IMG/VR virus record: IMGVR_UViG_3300005264_000036
Location: 1 to 31,313 of that record
Length of the DNA: 31,313 nucleotides
From: a virus
Direction: 5' to 3' (one strand)
Numbering within the stretch: the stretch's first letter is position 1; every line of letters begins with the position of its first letter. The position numbers and the translations under genes are program-made. The notes beneath the pieces were generated by a model, which was not told where the DNA came from, searched no databases, and saw only the letters and a list, made by a program, of their open reading frames with translations. Below, in pieces: positions 1 to 7,176 of this stretch.

Positions 1-75
1 TGTTGCTGTTGGCGATGTTGTTTACCTCCGTTCGCAATCTACTGTTTCTGAAAATGGGCTTTATGTTGTGGGTAC
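1..75. repeat. Terminal overlap, left copy (identical to 31239-31313)
   Basis: The first 75 bases are identical to the last 75 bases of the window. The repeat lies inside a protein-coding gene and its reading frame is continuous across the junction, so the sequence closes into a circle of about 31,238 bp. The most economical reading is an assembly overlap of a circular or circularly permuted genome rather than a true packaged terminal repeat. Confidence 0.95.
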
Positions 76-1210
76 TGGTAATATTATTGCTGCAATGGTT
101 CATACTCCGGAACCTCTACTTTATATCATCCAACAGGGTACTTCTAATGGCGATTCTCTTTTTATTAGAGTTTCCGATAATGGTGATGAGATTGTAAGCG
201 TTAAAAATGGCTTACCTACCTCTGTTGCTGAGTCTATTCTATTTGGAAATGCTACTGGTGGTTGGAATATTTCAAGCACTGCAAAATGTACTGGTGCCAC
301 CTTTGAAGTTGGTATCGTTGAGCTCCTTCCTACTGGTGTGATGGTTTCAGATAGTGCTGGCAATAATACCAATTTAATAACTGACCTTTCAATGTTATTA
401 ACCGATATTGCTAATAGCAATACTAATGAAATAACTGACTCCCAAATATTATTGACTTCCGCTCCTGTTGCTGGGCAAACTGCTCGCTTACGAGATGATG
501 AATTGTTATTTACAGATACTGTTGGTGGTGATACTGGGCAATATACTAATGGTAATTTGAAGATTTGGGATATACTTCATTTATCAGAATTAACAAATCA
601 AACTTTCCAAATGTCCATTCATGCTCAAGATCTTGTTACTAATATTGTTGCTACTACCGATGGCTACCACTTAAATGATCTTGCCAATGATGACATCCTT
701 GAAAGCGATGAAATATTTAATGATAATAATTATGATAATTGGAAGTTCCTTAAGCTTAATTCTGTGCAAACTGAATCAATGCTTGAAATTTCCGCTCAAT
801 TAGTTGTTCTTTTCCCAACTCCTCAATCTTTGAGCGAAGGCTTTAGATTCCGTTTTTCATTAGATTCAACTGCAGTTGTTGATATTATTGGTGTTGCTCC
901 TGTAAAAAGGATCTATCTAGGCACCAATATATTAACATCAGAAGTCTATTCCTTTGAAATTGATCCTTATATCAAAATGATTCATATCGGTAATTATGCC
1001 GATTTCTATCCTGTTAATAATGAAACTGAAACAGGGTATTATCTATATGAAATACGTTTCCAAATGTATCTTCATGCCACTGCTGGTGGTCCTAAATTCC
1101 CCGACGATATTATTCTTTCAGTAGCAAAACAATCTGGCACCGAAGCATTAACTCTTGTTGAGGGTTCTTATCTTCGCCATGAATATATTAATAACATTAA
1201 TAATACTTAG
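2..1210 (+). CDS. Tail fibre / receptor-binding protein, 3' part (begins at 31033)
   Basis: This is the continuation of the gene that starts at 31033. The frame at base 2 (VAVGDVVYLRSQ) is the same as at 31240. An internal ATG at 68 would give a shorter 380-aa protein, but it lies mid-domain and has no ribosome binding site, so the full 471-aa product is preferred. The segment VAVGDVVYLRS followed by ENGLYVV resembles the short beta repeats of phage tail-tip adhesins. The C-terminal 250 residues are rich in Asn, Thr and aromatic residues. A terminator follows 36 nt after the stop, ending the late operon. Fibre function is inferred from position and composition. Confidence 0.75.
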   Translation, partial: VAVGDVVYLRSQSTVSENGLYVVGTGNIIAAMVHTPEPLLYIIQQGTSNGDSLFIRVSDNGDEIVSVKNGLPTSVAESILFGNATGGWNISSTAKCTGATFEVGIVELLPTGVMVSDSAGNNTNLITDLSMLLTDIANSNTNEITDSQILLTSAPVAGQTARLRDDELLFTDTVGGDTGQYTNGNLKIWDILHLSELTNQTFQMSIHAQDLVTNIVATTDGYHLNDLANDDILESDEIFNDNNYDNWKFLKLNSVQTESMLEISAQLVVLFPTPQSLSEGFRFRFSLDSTAVVDIIGVAPVKRIYLGTNILTSEVYSFEIDPYIKMIHIGNYADFYPVNNETETGYYLYEIRFQMYLHATAGGPKFPDDIILSVAKQSGTEALTLVEGSYLRHEYINNINNT

Positions 1211-1245
1211 TGATTCTTTCTTTTTAGCGTTGGAACTCACTAGAT

Positions 1246-1270
1246 AGCGTACTTACTGTACGCTTTTTTT
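1246..1270 (+). terminator. Rho-independent terminator after the fibre gene
   Basis: A 7-bp perfect stem AGCGTAC/GTACGCT with a 5-nt loop is followed by a run of seven T. It lies 36 bp after the fibre stop codon and closes the rightward tail operon. Confidence 0.88.
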
Positions 1271-1274
1271 ATCG

Positions 1275-1289
1275 TATTTTAAAATAAAA
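1275..1289 (+). promoter_or_regulatory. Palindromic upstream element TATTTTAAAATAAA (copy 1 of 3)
   Basis: The 12-bp palindrome TATTTTAAAATA plus flanking A residues begins 65 bp before the ATG at 1340. The same sequence lies 69 bp before the replication operon (8286) and 66 bp before the gene at 13098. Constant distance from the first gene of each unit suggests a promoter-linked element or operator. It is followed here by three short TTTACG-like repeats. Confidence 0.6.
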
Positions 1290-1339
1290 TTTATACGTTT
1301 ACGTTTACGTTTTATATAGTTTATTTATTTAGGTGTATT

Positions 1340-1675
1340 ATGGATTTATTGAAGAAAAGAGTATATATTTCGGGACCTATTACAGGTGCTACTGAAGAGC
1401 AATTAAAAGCTTTTACTGATGCTGAAAAACTATTGAAAACTATTGGATTTGAACCTGTGAATCCTGTTACTCTGGGGCAGTCTTATATTAAATTATATGG
1501 TTCTACTAATGAAAAAGACATCTTGTTAAATGATCTGGAAGAGTTAGGAACATGTTCAACTATGGTGCTTTTACCTGGTTATGGGAAATCGCTTGGATGT
1601 ATTACTGAAATAGCTTTTGCTAATTTTTGTGGTATTACTATTTGGGATGAGTTTGATGCTAATGGGTGGAAGTAA
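1340..1675 (+). CDS. DUF4406 / nucleoside deoxyribosyltransferase-like protein
   Basis: This 111-aa protein starts with the signature VYISGPITG (about residues 8-16). It then shows an A-x2-L-x3-G-x3-VNP pattern (residues 27-43) and the C-terminal LLPGYGKSLGCITEIAFA (about 77-94). These are hallmarks of the DUF4406 group, related to nucleoside 2-deoxyribosyltransferases (Rossmann-like). Phages often carry such small proteins; a role in nucleotide metabolism is assumed, not demonstrated. The ATG follows a TAGGTG site by 5 nt. The gene heads a short unit with its own palindromic element upstream, and its stop overlaps the next start (TAATG). Confidence 0.82.
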   Translation: MDLLKKRVYISGPITGATEEQLKAFTDAEKLLKTIGFEPVNPVTLGQSYIKLYGSTNEKDILLNDLEELGTCSTMVLLPGYGKSLGCITEIAFANFCGITIWDEFDANGWK

Positions 1676-1868
1676 TGTATAATATTAAAAAGAAAGATGA
1701 TTCTTGGTATTTCAGTGATGTTTCGATGAAAGCATTAAGTCTTTTGAATTTAAATTTACTGAAAAGACAATAAGATCAAAACTGCTTATTATAATTGAAC
1801 GTTTTGAAAATTCTATTATTAAATCACTCTATCATGCAAAGATTCTTGAGTGTAATTTTGTTGAATAA
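1675..1868 (+). pseudogene. Small unknown gene split by a -1 frameshift
   Basis: An ATG overlapping the stop of the DUF4406 gene opens a 32-codon frame that stops at 1771-1773. From about 1720 the -1 frame stays open to a TAA at 1866-1868 and reads like a continuation (FDESIKSFEFKF onward, to LECNFVE). Fused, it would be about 64 aa. The second half has no start codon of its own. The shift point is near GATGTTTCGATG, where one missing T in a T run would explain it. No classical slippery heptamer is present, so a deletion or sequencing error is more likely than programmed frameshifting. Function unknown. Confidence 0.55.
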
Positions 1869-1891
1869 TATAATGCCTTGGAGGTGATATT

Positions 1892-2089
1892 ATGCCTGTT
1901 ATGAAGAAATGGCGTGCTTGGTGCCGTAATTCTCAGTTTGCACATGAAAAAAGTGAGCAAATTATTGAAGCTACTTGTAAAGAAGAAGCCTTTCTGGCTC
2001 TTCGTGCAATGGATCCAAAAATTAAAATGCAAGATTTTAGTTTATATAAGCCGTTGCCTTGTGATGAAATCCCATCACTGAAATTATAA
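1892..2089 (+). CDS. Small conserved-looking hypothetical protein
   Basis: This 65-aa protein is preceded by one of the strongest Shine-Dalgarno sequences in the genome, GGAGGTGATATT then ATG, which supports it as a real gene. It is basic at the N terminus (MPVMKKWRAWCRN) with two Cys residues in the first half and one near the C terminus. The segment EATCKEEAFLALRAMDP looks helical. It is the last gene of the short rightward unit and is followed 26 bp later by a strong terminator. No family is recognised. An opposing reading frame at 1832-2032 is a shadow. Confidence 0.7.
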   Translation: MPVMKKWRAWCRNSQFAHEKSEQIIEATCKEEAFLALRAMDPKIKMQDFSLYKPLPCDEIPSLKL

Positions 2090-2115
2090 AATTCCTTTTT
2101 ATTGTTTATACGTAT

Positions 2116-2148
2116 AGCCTATCTCCCCCCCCGAGATAGGCTTTTTTT
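2116..2148 (+). terminator. Rho-independent terminator, end of rightward unit
   Basis: The stem AGCCTATCTC/GAGATAGGCT is 10 bp and perfect, with a C-only loop, and runs straight into seven T. It faces the leftward terminator at 2235-2267, so the two transcription units converge here. Confidence 0.93.
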
Positions 2149-2234
2149 GCTCGCGACTTCCCTGCCGTGAGCAAAATATCCCAAAATGAAAATTAGAAAA
2201 ATTTGGTATCGTGGCGAAATTTACTGGTATTTTA
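2149..2234. other. Intergenic spacer between converging terminators
   Basis: No gene is visible. It contains a 7-bp hairpin with one mismatch (GCTCGCG at 2149 and CGTGAGC further on) without a T run. The rest is AT-rich. Confidence 0.5.
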
Positions 2235-2267
2235 TAAAAAAAAAGCTCCAGTATTGCTACTGAAGCT
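2235..2267 (-). terminator. Rho-independent terminator of the leftward operon
   Basis: On the minus strand the stem AGCTTCAGTA/TACTGGAGCT (10 bp with one G-U pair, loop GCAA) is followed by nine T. It lies 33 bp past the stop of the last leftward gene. Confidence 0.9.
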
Positions 2268-2299
2268 ACGATGTTTCATAAATAAAAGACTGAGCTTGT

Positions 2300-2686
2300 T
2301 TATACTCCGTGTTTTTGGTCGATTTTAAGTTTAGATTCTTCAATCTCTATTAATTTGCAAGCGGCAATAAAATCAATTATCGGTCTTCGTGGAATAGGTC
2401 TTGTTATTGGGAGAAATATTGGAATATCGATAAAATTATATCTTCTTATTAGTGGTGTTTCAGTTTGATTAAGATATCCTGTTTCAATTATCCATCTATA
2501 TTTTTTCTTTACTGCAAAGTGGAACTCTTCGGGATTTGTGTTATATACTTCTTCATCTGCGGTGCTGGGAAATTGCCTTTTAATCTCAATCCCTTTGTAT
2601 TTCGCTTCAATCAAGTATGGTATAAGCCATATATAGTATTGTGCATCGTAAACAAATTGTCTTAGTTTGTGTATTATTATTATCAT
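2300..2686 (-). CDS. Hypothetical protein, last gene of leftward operon
   Basis: The frame is open from 2860, but the likely start is the ATG at 2686. It follows AAAGAGGATAA and lies 1 nt after the stop of the upstream gene, giving 128 aa. The longer version would overlap the upstream gene almost completely. The protein starts MIIIIHKLRQFVYDAQYYIW and is rich in Ile, Tyr and Arg. The segment ITRPIPRRPIIDFIAACKLIEIEE lies near the C terminus. It could be a small peripheral membrane or nucleic-acid-binding protein, but no family is recognised. Confidence 0.65.
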   Translation of the reverse strand: MIIIIHKLRQFVYDAQYYIWLIPYLIEAKYKGIEIKRQFPSTADEEVYNTNPEEFHFAVKKKYRWIIETGYLNQTETPLIRRYNFIDIPIFLPITRPIPRRPIIDFIAACKLIEIEESKLKIDQKHGV

Positions 2687-2687
2687 T

Positions 2688-2930
2688 TTATCCTCTTTTA
2701 ATAAGTGTGTTTTTGATTGCATTATATAGTATTTTATGGTTTTCGTCATTAGTGTTGGAACGGTCAGCCGTATAATTGAAAAAAATATTCTGAAAGTCCA
2801 TTCCAATATATAATATGTCTGTATTTGTGTAAAAGATATATACTCTGAGAGCGTTGTCAATTATAAATTGAGTCGATCCTGGTATTGCATTTTCTTTTAT
2901 CATTTCAATCATTTTCTCTTGACTAATCAT
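2688..2930 (-). CDS. Hypothetical protein
   Basis: This 80-aa protein begins MISQEKMIEMIKENAIPG. Its ATG overlaps the stop of the upstream gene by 4 nt (ATGA), and its own stop is 1 nt from the next start. The middle reads like a small alpha/beta domain (ALRVYIFYTNTDILYIGMDF). No family is recognised. Tight coupling on both sides supports it as a genuine gene of the leftward operon. Confidence 0.7.
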   Translation of the reverse strand: MISQEKMIEMIKENAIPGSTQFIIDNALRVYIFYTNTDILYIGMDFQNIFFNYTADRSNTNDENHKILYNAIKNTLIKRG

Positions 2931-3475
2931 TTAATCTCTCCTTTTTTTCCTTTATGCTCATCATTATACTGGTCAATGATAAGATTCCATTCAGTTTCTG
3001 TTATTTTAATTAGATCTGGGGTTTTCATCTCCTCTTCGATATATAAAAGTATCATCTCATTGCTATCAATTTTAATTATTTCCATCCATGGTACTGTAAA
3101 GTTATCGCCATGTTTAATGTCTAGGATTTTATATATATATGAAAAGTTAGACGTTTTTAGACCATGTTCTAATAATTGAAAAATCTCTTTTCCAAGTTTT
3201 GTTCTTTTGTTCGGTGTTAAAACATCTTGATGTTTTTTGTGTTTTTTCCAAGCCTTTGTTATTAATTTTTCTGGATGAAGAAATTTGAATCCTGTATATG
3301 TCCTTGTTCGTAATAATGTTTGCTGGCTGCTGCTTCCTGTATATTGTTTCCAATTGCTACCGCATATTTCTTCTATAGCATCAATATTTTCTTTATCTAG
3401 TTCTAGTTCATGGGTTCTGAGCTCGTGAAATTTCTTGTAAATTTCAGAGTCTTTATTTGTTATTTTATAATACAT
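2927..3475 (-). CDS. Hypothetical protein
   Basis: This 182-aa protein begins MYYKITNKDSEIYKKFHELRT, an opening I associate with uncharacterised phage proteins. The first 40 residues are charged and probably coiled (KKFHELRTHELELDKENIDAIEE). A basic stretch follows near residues 70-95 (KAWKKHKKHQDVL). It then has an alternating hydrophobic segment and a Lys-rich C terminus. Function unknown. Its stop overlaps the downstream start, and 22 nt separate it from the DUF5131 gene upstream. Confidence 0.72.
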   Translation of the reverse strand: MYYKITNKDSEIYKKFHELRTHELELDKENIDAIEEICGSNWKQYTGSSSQQTLLRTRTYTGFKFLHPEKLITKAWKKHKKHQDVLTPNKRTKLGKEIFQLLEHGLKTSNFSYIYKILDIKHGDNFTVPWMEIIKIDSNEMILLYIEEEMKTPDLIKITETEWNLIIDQYNDEHKGKKGEIK

Positions 3476-3497
3476 TTCTTATCCTTATTATTTTCTT

Positions 3498-4178
3498 TTA
3501 AATTTTCCATAGTAATTCTCCTTGAATATATTTATTTCCCATTATTGCTTTTAAGCTATCTTTCATAAATAGTTTAATCCCTCTTTCTTTGCAGTCTTGT
3601 TGTAGCTGAAGAACCCATTCTTTTTTTGGCTTAATTTTACCCTTGCGATTCCCAGTTTCAGCTCCTACTATTATTGATTTTATATTTGCTAAATGGTTGG
3701 GGAGTGTTATAGGTTCTAATAGTGGTTCTATACTTATAAAGTCAATAGTAGCATAATCCAAGCTTAAAATTAAATTTTCTAATTGTGTTTTATCGGTAAT
3801 TGTTACTCCAATAAATGTATTTGGAAAATTTATTTCAGTACTAAAATGTGATGTGTTATATTCATCTCTGCCAATATTCTTTCCGTTTGTGAGAAATATA
3901 TATTGATGATGATTGTATTTTTCTATCATTCCTGCTATGTAATTTATAGCTGTGTACCTCCAAAAATAAATATCGCTCATGCTATTCATAAATATAGATC
4001 TGCCTTTTCCAATTTTTAATTTTTCAAGCTGACCTAAAAAGTATTGCGGATCTGTGAAGTCTTCCGTAAAATGAAATCTTTGGTTCATTTTACGTGCGTA
4101 GCAATATTCACAATTATTTTTACATCCGATTACTGGATTTAATGTGCTATTGCACCAGTCTATTTTTGTGTTATTCAT
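3498..4178 (-). CDS. DUF5131 (Gp37/Gp68 family) cysteine-cluster protein
   Basis: This 226-aa protein starts MNNTKIDWCNSTLNPVIGC and contains the cluster C-x3-C-x2-C (CKNNCEYC, Cys19/23/26). That is the spacing used by radical SAM enzymes to hold a 4Fe-4S cluster. The sequence continues with FTDPQYFLGQLEK, SMSDIYF, a YIFLTNG segment, FIGVTITDKTQLENL, DFISIEPLLEPI and IIVGAETGNR. This is the recognisable order of the phage Gp37/Gp68 (DUF5131) family. The barrel-like order of strands also fits radical SAM. The substrate is unknown. It overlaps the next gene upstream by 4 nt. Confidence 0.87.
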   Translation of the reverse strand: MNNTKIDWCNSTLNPVIGCKNNCEYCYARKMNQRFHFTEDFTDPQYFLGQLEKLKIGKGRSIFMNSMSDIYFWRYTAINYIAGMIEKYNHHQYIFLTNGKNIGRDEYNTSHFSTEINFPNTFIGVTITDKTQLENLILSLDYATIDFISIEPLLEPITLPNHLANIKSIIVGAETGNRKGKIKPKKEWVLQLQQDCKERGIKLFMKDSLKAIMGNKYIQGELLWKI

Positions 4179-4675
4179 ATTGCCACTCCCACCTTAAGTA
4201 AAAAACCTCCATATTCAGTATATTCAAAGCCTCCTGTAACCCCAAATTTAGGAGTTATATTTACGATGGCAATAAGTTCCGCTCCGTAATTAAAGTGGCT
4301 ACCTCGCTTATGTGTGTAGGTGCCGTATGGTATTGGCTCTTGATTTTCAAGTTTAGAAAAATCGGAAAAACCGACTATACTATTTAATGCTACTCTAGTT
4401 TTATCAGAGAGCTTTAAACTCTTACCCAAATAAGCATTATATATAACTGTTTCAATTCCATCTGACTGACCATATCCGCAGCCAAGTTTCAATATAATTT
4501 TATCGCTAGAATATCCAGCTTCAACAACGCAATTTATATCACGTCCTTTACCATATCCAACTAATAAATCACCACCTATTAAATTCACCGTACTAAGAAT
4601 CAGAAGTATTGCTATTATTACAGCAAAATCTATGAGTCTTGCTTCTATTCGCTGCATTTCTTTTTCAGTTTTCAT
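4175..4675 (-). CDS. Predicted membrane-anchored / outer-membrane beta-barrel-like protein
   Basis: This 166-aa protein has a charged N terminus (MKTEKEMQRIEARL) and one hydrophobic segment at about 16-33 (FAVIIAILLILSTVNLIG). It may be an uncleaved anchor or an unusually long signal peptide; a second start at Met7 would shorten the charged part. The rest is a series of alternating Gly/aromatic strands (LLVGYGKG, CVVEAGYSS, LKLGCGYGQ, FNYGAELIAIV, KFGVTGGFEY, GGFLLKVGVAI), typical of a small outer-membrane barrel. If so, it could alter the lysogen surface as other prophage outer-membrane proteins do. That role is inference, and no family is identified. Confidence 0.6.
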   Translation of the reverse strand: MKTEKEMQRIEARLIDFAVIIAILLILSTVNLIGGDLLVGYGKGRDINCVVEAGYSSDKIILKLGCGYGQSDGIETVIYNAYLGKSLKLSDKTRVALNSIVGFSDFSKLENQEPIPYGTYTHKRGSHFNYGAELIAIVNITPKFGVTGGFEYTEYGGFLLKVGVAI

Positions 4676-4887
4676 TATTCTGCTTCCTTATAATATATTT
4701 TTAAAAAACAAGTCTTTTGTGCTTTGTCCCGAAAGCGTGGAGTGTTATTCAAATACACATTCTTTACTGATACTCCGTGTGCTTCTTCATATTGGTTTAT
4801 CAGAGATTGTATATTATCTTCTAATAGCTTTTTTTCAGCTTTTCGGTGATGTTCTTCCATGTTTTTAACTTCTTCTTTAACTTCCAT
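4675..4887 (-). CDS. Small charged hypothetical protein
   Basis: This 70-aa protein begins MEVKEEVKNMEEHHRKAEKK, a highly charged helix. It is followed by SLINQYEEAHGVSVKNVYLN and a C-terminal strand. The ATG overlaps the upstream stop (TAATG) and has a good site (GAGGGG, 7 nt away). The opposing frame at 4632-4868 is a shadow. Function unknown; the helix-strand design would fit a small regulator or adaptor. Confidence 0.68.
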   Translation of the reverse strand: MEVKEEVKNMEEHHRKAEKKLLEDNIQSLINQYEEAHGVSVKNVYLNNTPRFRDKAQKTCFLKIYYKEAE

Positions 4888-5357
4888 TATAATTCCCCTC
4901 TGGTAACATCAATACTTCGGTGCCCATTTGAATTATTTGTGTAGATTATTTCTTTTATTCCCAAAAATTCGAAGTCTTCTTTTTGATCAATAAGGTGAAG
5001 TATATCTCTACTTAATTCATCAGCATGATATTCCAGTGATTTTAAGTGTATTTCGCTTAGATCTACGTGTCTTGTGGATCCAATTAATTGCCATTCGTTT
5101 GAGCTGGCATTCTCTTCATTCATTATATATTTTGTTTTTTGGCTAGTCCCTATGTAAATAAATTGTCCTACCATGATTGGTATTCTATATATTAATTTTG
5201 GTGTTTTTGTTAGTATAAATTCCTTATACTCATCTAATTTCCAATTATCTTCTGGTATGAGTGTAAAAATATCAAATCCTTCTCCCTTATTAATAAATCT
5301 TAATCCAAAGTTTTTTAAATGATTTATTTGGTTTGGTGAAATATTTAGGTGTTTCAT
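4887..5357 (-). CDS. Hypothetical protein
   Basis: This 156-aa acidic protein begins MKHLNISPNQINHLKNFG. It has alternating helix and strand segments and no Cys or recognisable catalytic motif. The middle region (IPIMVGQFIYIGTSQ) looks like a beta hairpin. It overlaps both neighbours by 1-4 nt, so it is translated as part of the leftward operon. No family is recognised. Confidence 0.7.
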   Translation of the reverse strand: MKHLNISPNQINHLKNFGLRFINKGEGFDIFTLIPEDNWKLDEYKEFILTKTPKLIYRIPIMVGQFIYIGTSQKTKYIMNEENASSNEWQLIGSTRHVDLSEIHLKSLEYHADELSRDILHLIDQKEDFEFLGIKEIIYTNNSNGHRSIDVTRGEL

Positions 5358-5554
5358 TTTCTCTCTCCATATAATTTTAATTTAACCACGTCCTTCCAAC
5401 TTTGATTTAAGCTGTCCCATTCTTGGAAGTAATATTCTTGATTATGTTTTGTCGGTAATATGATTTCTGAAAGACAGCAAGTGCATCTAATCCTTCCTAG
5501 AAATACCCAAAACTCGCTATTATTGCAGCAAGGACATTTAATTGATTCGTCCAT
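5354..5554 (-). CDS. Small zinc-ribbon protein
   Basis: This 66-aa protein carries two Cys pairs, CPCC at about 7-10 and CTCC at about 24-27. The pattern is that of a zinc ribbon with two knuckles 13 residues apart, as in phage restriction-alleviation (Lar-like) and related small zinc-finger proteins. The C-terminal half (EWDSLNQSWKDVVKLKLYG) is helical. It probably binds zinc and a nucleic acid or protein partner; the partner cannot be told. It overlaps both neighbours. Confidence 0.75.
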   Translation of the reverse strand: MDESIKCPCCNNSEFWVFLGRIRCTCCLSEIILPTKHNQEYYFQEWDSLNQSWKDVVKLKLYGERK

Positions 5555-5952
5555 TAGATTATCTCCTCAAGTAATTCACAATCATCAATCAATATCTCTA
5601 TATTTACAATCCTGGTTTCTATTTTATTACTCAAATTCCCGTCGCAATCGCAATCTGTAATATATTCCGATAGAGTTAATCCTGGATCTTGAATAAATCC
5701 ATCTTCAGCATATATGGGAATATTATACTCAGTCCAATTAACTTCTGGTACCTCCAGTAAATTATTACTACTATTTTCTAATTGATTGAGATATTTCCTA
5801 AATTGTTGCGTTGCTTCGGCTGGTAGCTCCCCTGTTAAATAAAGAAATGATATTCCGTATGCTTGGGATTTATGTTCTGCTATATAGCATTTACCATGCC
5901 CTTGTTTATAGTCATTTTTGAACATGTAAGCTTTGAGTTTAGAGTTTGACAT
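5554..5952 (-). CDS. Hypothetical protein
   Basis: This 132-aa protein begins MSNSKLKAYMFKNDYKQGHG. A central segment (TQQFRKYLNQLENSSNNLLE) is probably helical. The C-terminal third is acidic (DCDCDGNLSNK, then IEILIDDCELLEEII). It lies 9 nt after the integrase stop and overlaps the zinc-ribbon gene by 1 nt. Function unknown. Confidence 0.7.
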   Translation of the reverse strand: MSNSKLKAYMFKNDYKQGHGKCYIAEHKSQAYGISFLYLTGELPAEATQQFRKYLNQLENSSNNLLEVPEVNWTEYNIPIYAEDGFIQDPGLTLSEYITDCDCDGNLSNKIETRIVNIEILIDDCELLEEII

Positions 5953-5961
5953 ATTGTCTCC

Positions 5962-6852
5962 TTAATTATTATTATTGAGTGGATGAAATTTAGAGTGTGA
6001 TTCCATCATTTTTGCTGTTGAAATTTTTGCGTATATACGCGTTGTTTTTATATCTGAATGCCCTAACATCTCTGATATATCATTTATAGGTGCTCCATTG
6101 TTAAGCATGTGTGTTGCGAAGCTGTGTCGTAATTCATGCCCTCCGTGGAGTGTATGCCCGTGTTCTTGAAAGATTGTTCTTAGTATCGTATAGACTGATT
6201 CTCTTTTTAATTTATTAGCCCGTTGTGTTATAAATAAATACTCTACTTTTTTTCGATTTCTTTCATAATATTGAATGAGAAGTTTTAAATTTATTGCTGT
6301 TTCACTGCTGAATGGTACTATCCGAGTCTTTCTTCCTTTGCCATCAACTCTAACAGTATTGGTTTTGAAGTTAATGTCCTTGATTTTAATATTAATCAAC
6401 TCACTTGTTCTGACTCCAGTATCATAAAACATATATATAATAGCTATATTACGCATATTTATCCATGTTTTTGGATATTGGGAATTTAAAGATTCTATCA
6501 CCTTTAATATAACTTCTTGTGTTAATATTTCTGGCAATTTTTCTTCTCTTTTGATAGCATCAATATTATATACTACGTTACCTGGCAGAATATCTATTGC
6601 TGTTAAGTGCAGTAGGTAATTTTTAATAATTGATACCTTTGTAGCAACACTATTAATAGTATTTTTTTTCAATAGTATATCATTTATATACTTCTGTACC
6701 AGCTCGCTAGTAATATTCTTATCATCGCTAATCCCAATTTTTACTAGCCATCTATACATCTCATCTATACATGATCTATAGTTTTTGATAGTTAGCTCCG
6801 AGCAATTTGAAGCTCGTTTTTTATCTAGGAATGATTCTATATTTTTTTTCAT
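5962..6852 (-). CDS. int: Tyrosine recombinase / phage integrase (Xer-like size)
   Basis: This 296-aa protein has the two-domain layout of XerC/XerD-size tyrosine recombinases. A core-binding SAM-like domain spans about 1-85 (SELTIKNYRSCIDEMYRWL) and the catalytic domain about 105-285. All catalytic residues are visible: Arg148 in TGVRTSEL, Lys172 in GKGRKTR, His239-x2-Arg242 in HELRHSFATHML, His265 in LGHSD and the nucleophile Tyr274 in TRIYAKI. It catalyses site-specific integration or excision, or possibly resolution. It lacks an N-terminal arm-binding domain. It overlaps the upstream gene by 4 nt, so no attachment site can flank it directly. Confidence 0.95.
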   Translation of the reverse strand: MKKNIESFLDKKRASNCSELTIKNYRSCIDEMYRWLVKIGISDDKNITSELVQKYINDILLKKNTINSVATKVSIIKNYLLHLTAIDILPGNVVYNIDAIKREEKLPEILTQEVILKVIESLNSQYPKTWINMRNIAIIYMFYDTGVRTSELINIKIKDINFKTNTVRVDGKGRKTRIVPFSSETAINLKLLIQYYERNRKKVEYLFITQRANKLKRESVYTILRTIFQEHGHTLHGGHELRHSFATHMLNNGAPINDISEMLGHSDIKTTRIYAKISTAKMMESHSKFHPLNNNN

Positions 6853-7115
6853 GCTTTCGCCTCGCTTAATTCAGATAAGTAATCTAGATATTCAGCGACT
6901 GCTTCTGCAAATGCGTCTTGCTCAGTCATGGAAGGGTAGAAGTTAGCTTTGCTAATGTATTTCCATTGTTTATTATCATAAAGACAAATTACACCATTTT
7001 TGCATTGGAAGTTTAATGTCTTGTTTAGGAATTTTACAGATAGCCTATAGATATATTTATTTTCTTCAAAAAACATGAAGATTTTATCTAGTAAGTTACT
7101 TGGTTTAGTTTTCAT
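6849..7115 (-). CDS. Hypothetical protein upstream of integrase
   Basis: This 88-aa protein begins MKTKPSNLLDKIFMFFEENK. It has a Tyr/Phe-rich beta region in the middle and an acidic helical C terminus (AFAEAVAEYLDYLSELSEA). It overlaps the integrase start by 4 nt and may be co-translated with it. An excisionase role is possible by position only; no helix-turn-helix is obvious. Confidence 0.65.
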   Translation of the reverse strand: MKTKPSNLLDKIFMFFEENKYIYRLSVKFLNKTLNFQCKNGVICLYDNKQWKYISKANFYPSMTEQDAFAEAVAEYLDYLSELSEAKA

Positions 7116-7176
7116 TATTTATCCTGTTATTGAGTTTTTGTTTAAGTTTATAAATTTCATTATCTTTATCATTAAT
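7105..7176 (-). pseudogene. Coding-like extension after an in-frame TGA
   Basis: Directly after the TGA stop of the gene at 7177-7509 the same frame stays open for 23 codons to a TAA. It encodes INDKDNEIYKLKQKLNNRINNEN, broken here as INDKDNEIYKLK and QKLNNRINNEN. This continues the charged, coiled-coil pattern of the preceding protein. It overlaps the start of the next gene. A recent nonsense mutation or readthrough would explain it. Confidence 0.4.

Noticed and set aside
1-75. A true direct terminal repeat of packaged DNA
   Set aside because: It is short, lies inside a coding gene in frame, and is equally explained by assembly of a circular molecule.
2149-2180. Hairpin GCTCGCG/CGTGAGC as a third terminator
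   Set aside because: It has a mismatch and no T run on either strand.
2868-3179. 103-codon plus-strand frame opposite the 2688-3475 genes
   Set aside because: It is antisense to two tightly overlapping leftward genes and has a hydrophobic, low-complexity translation typical of a shadow.
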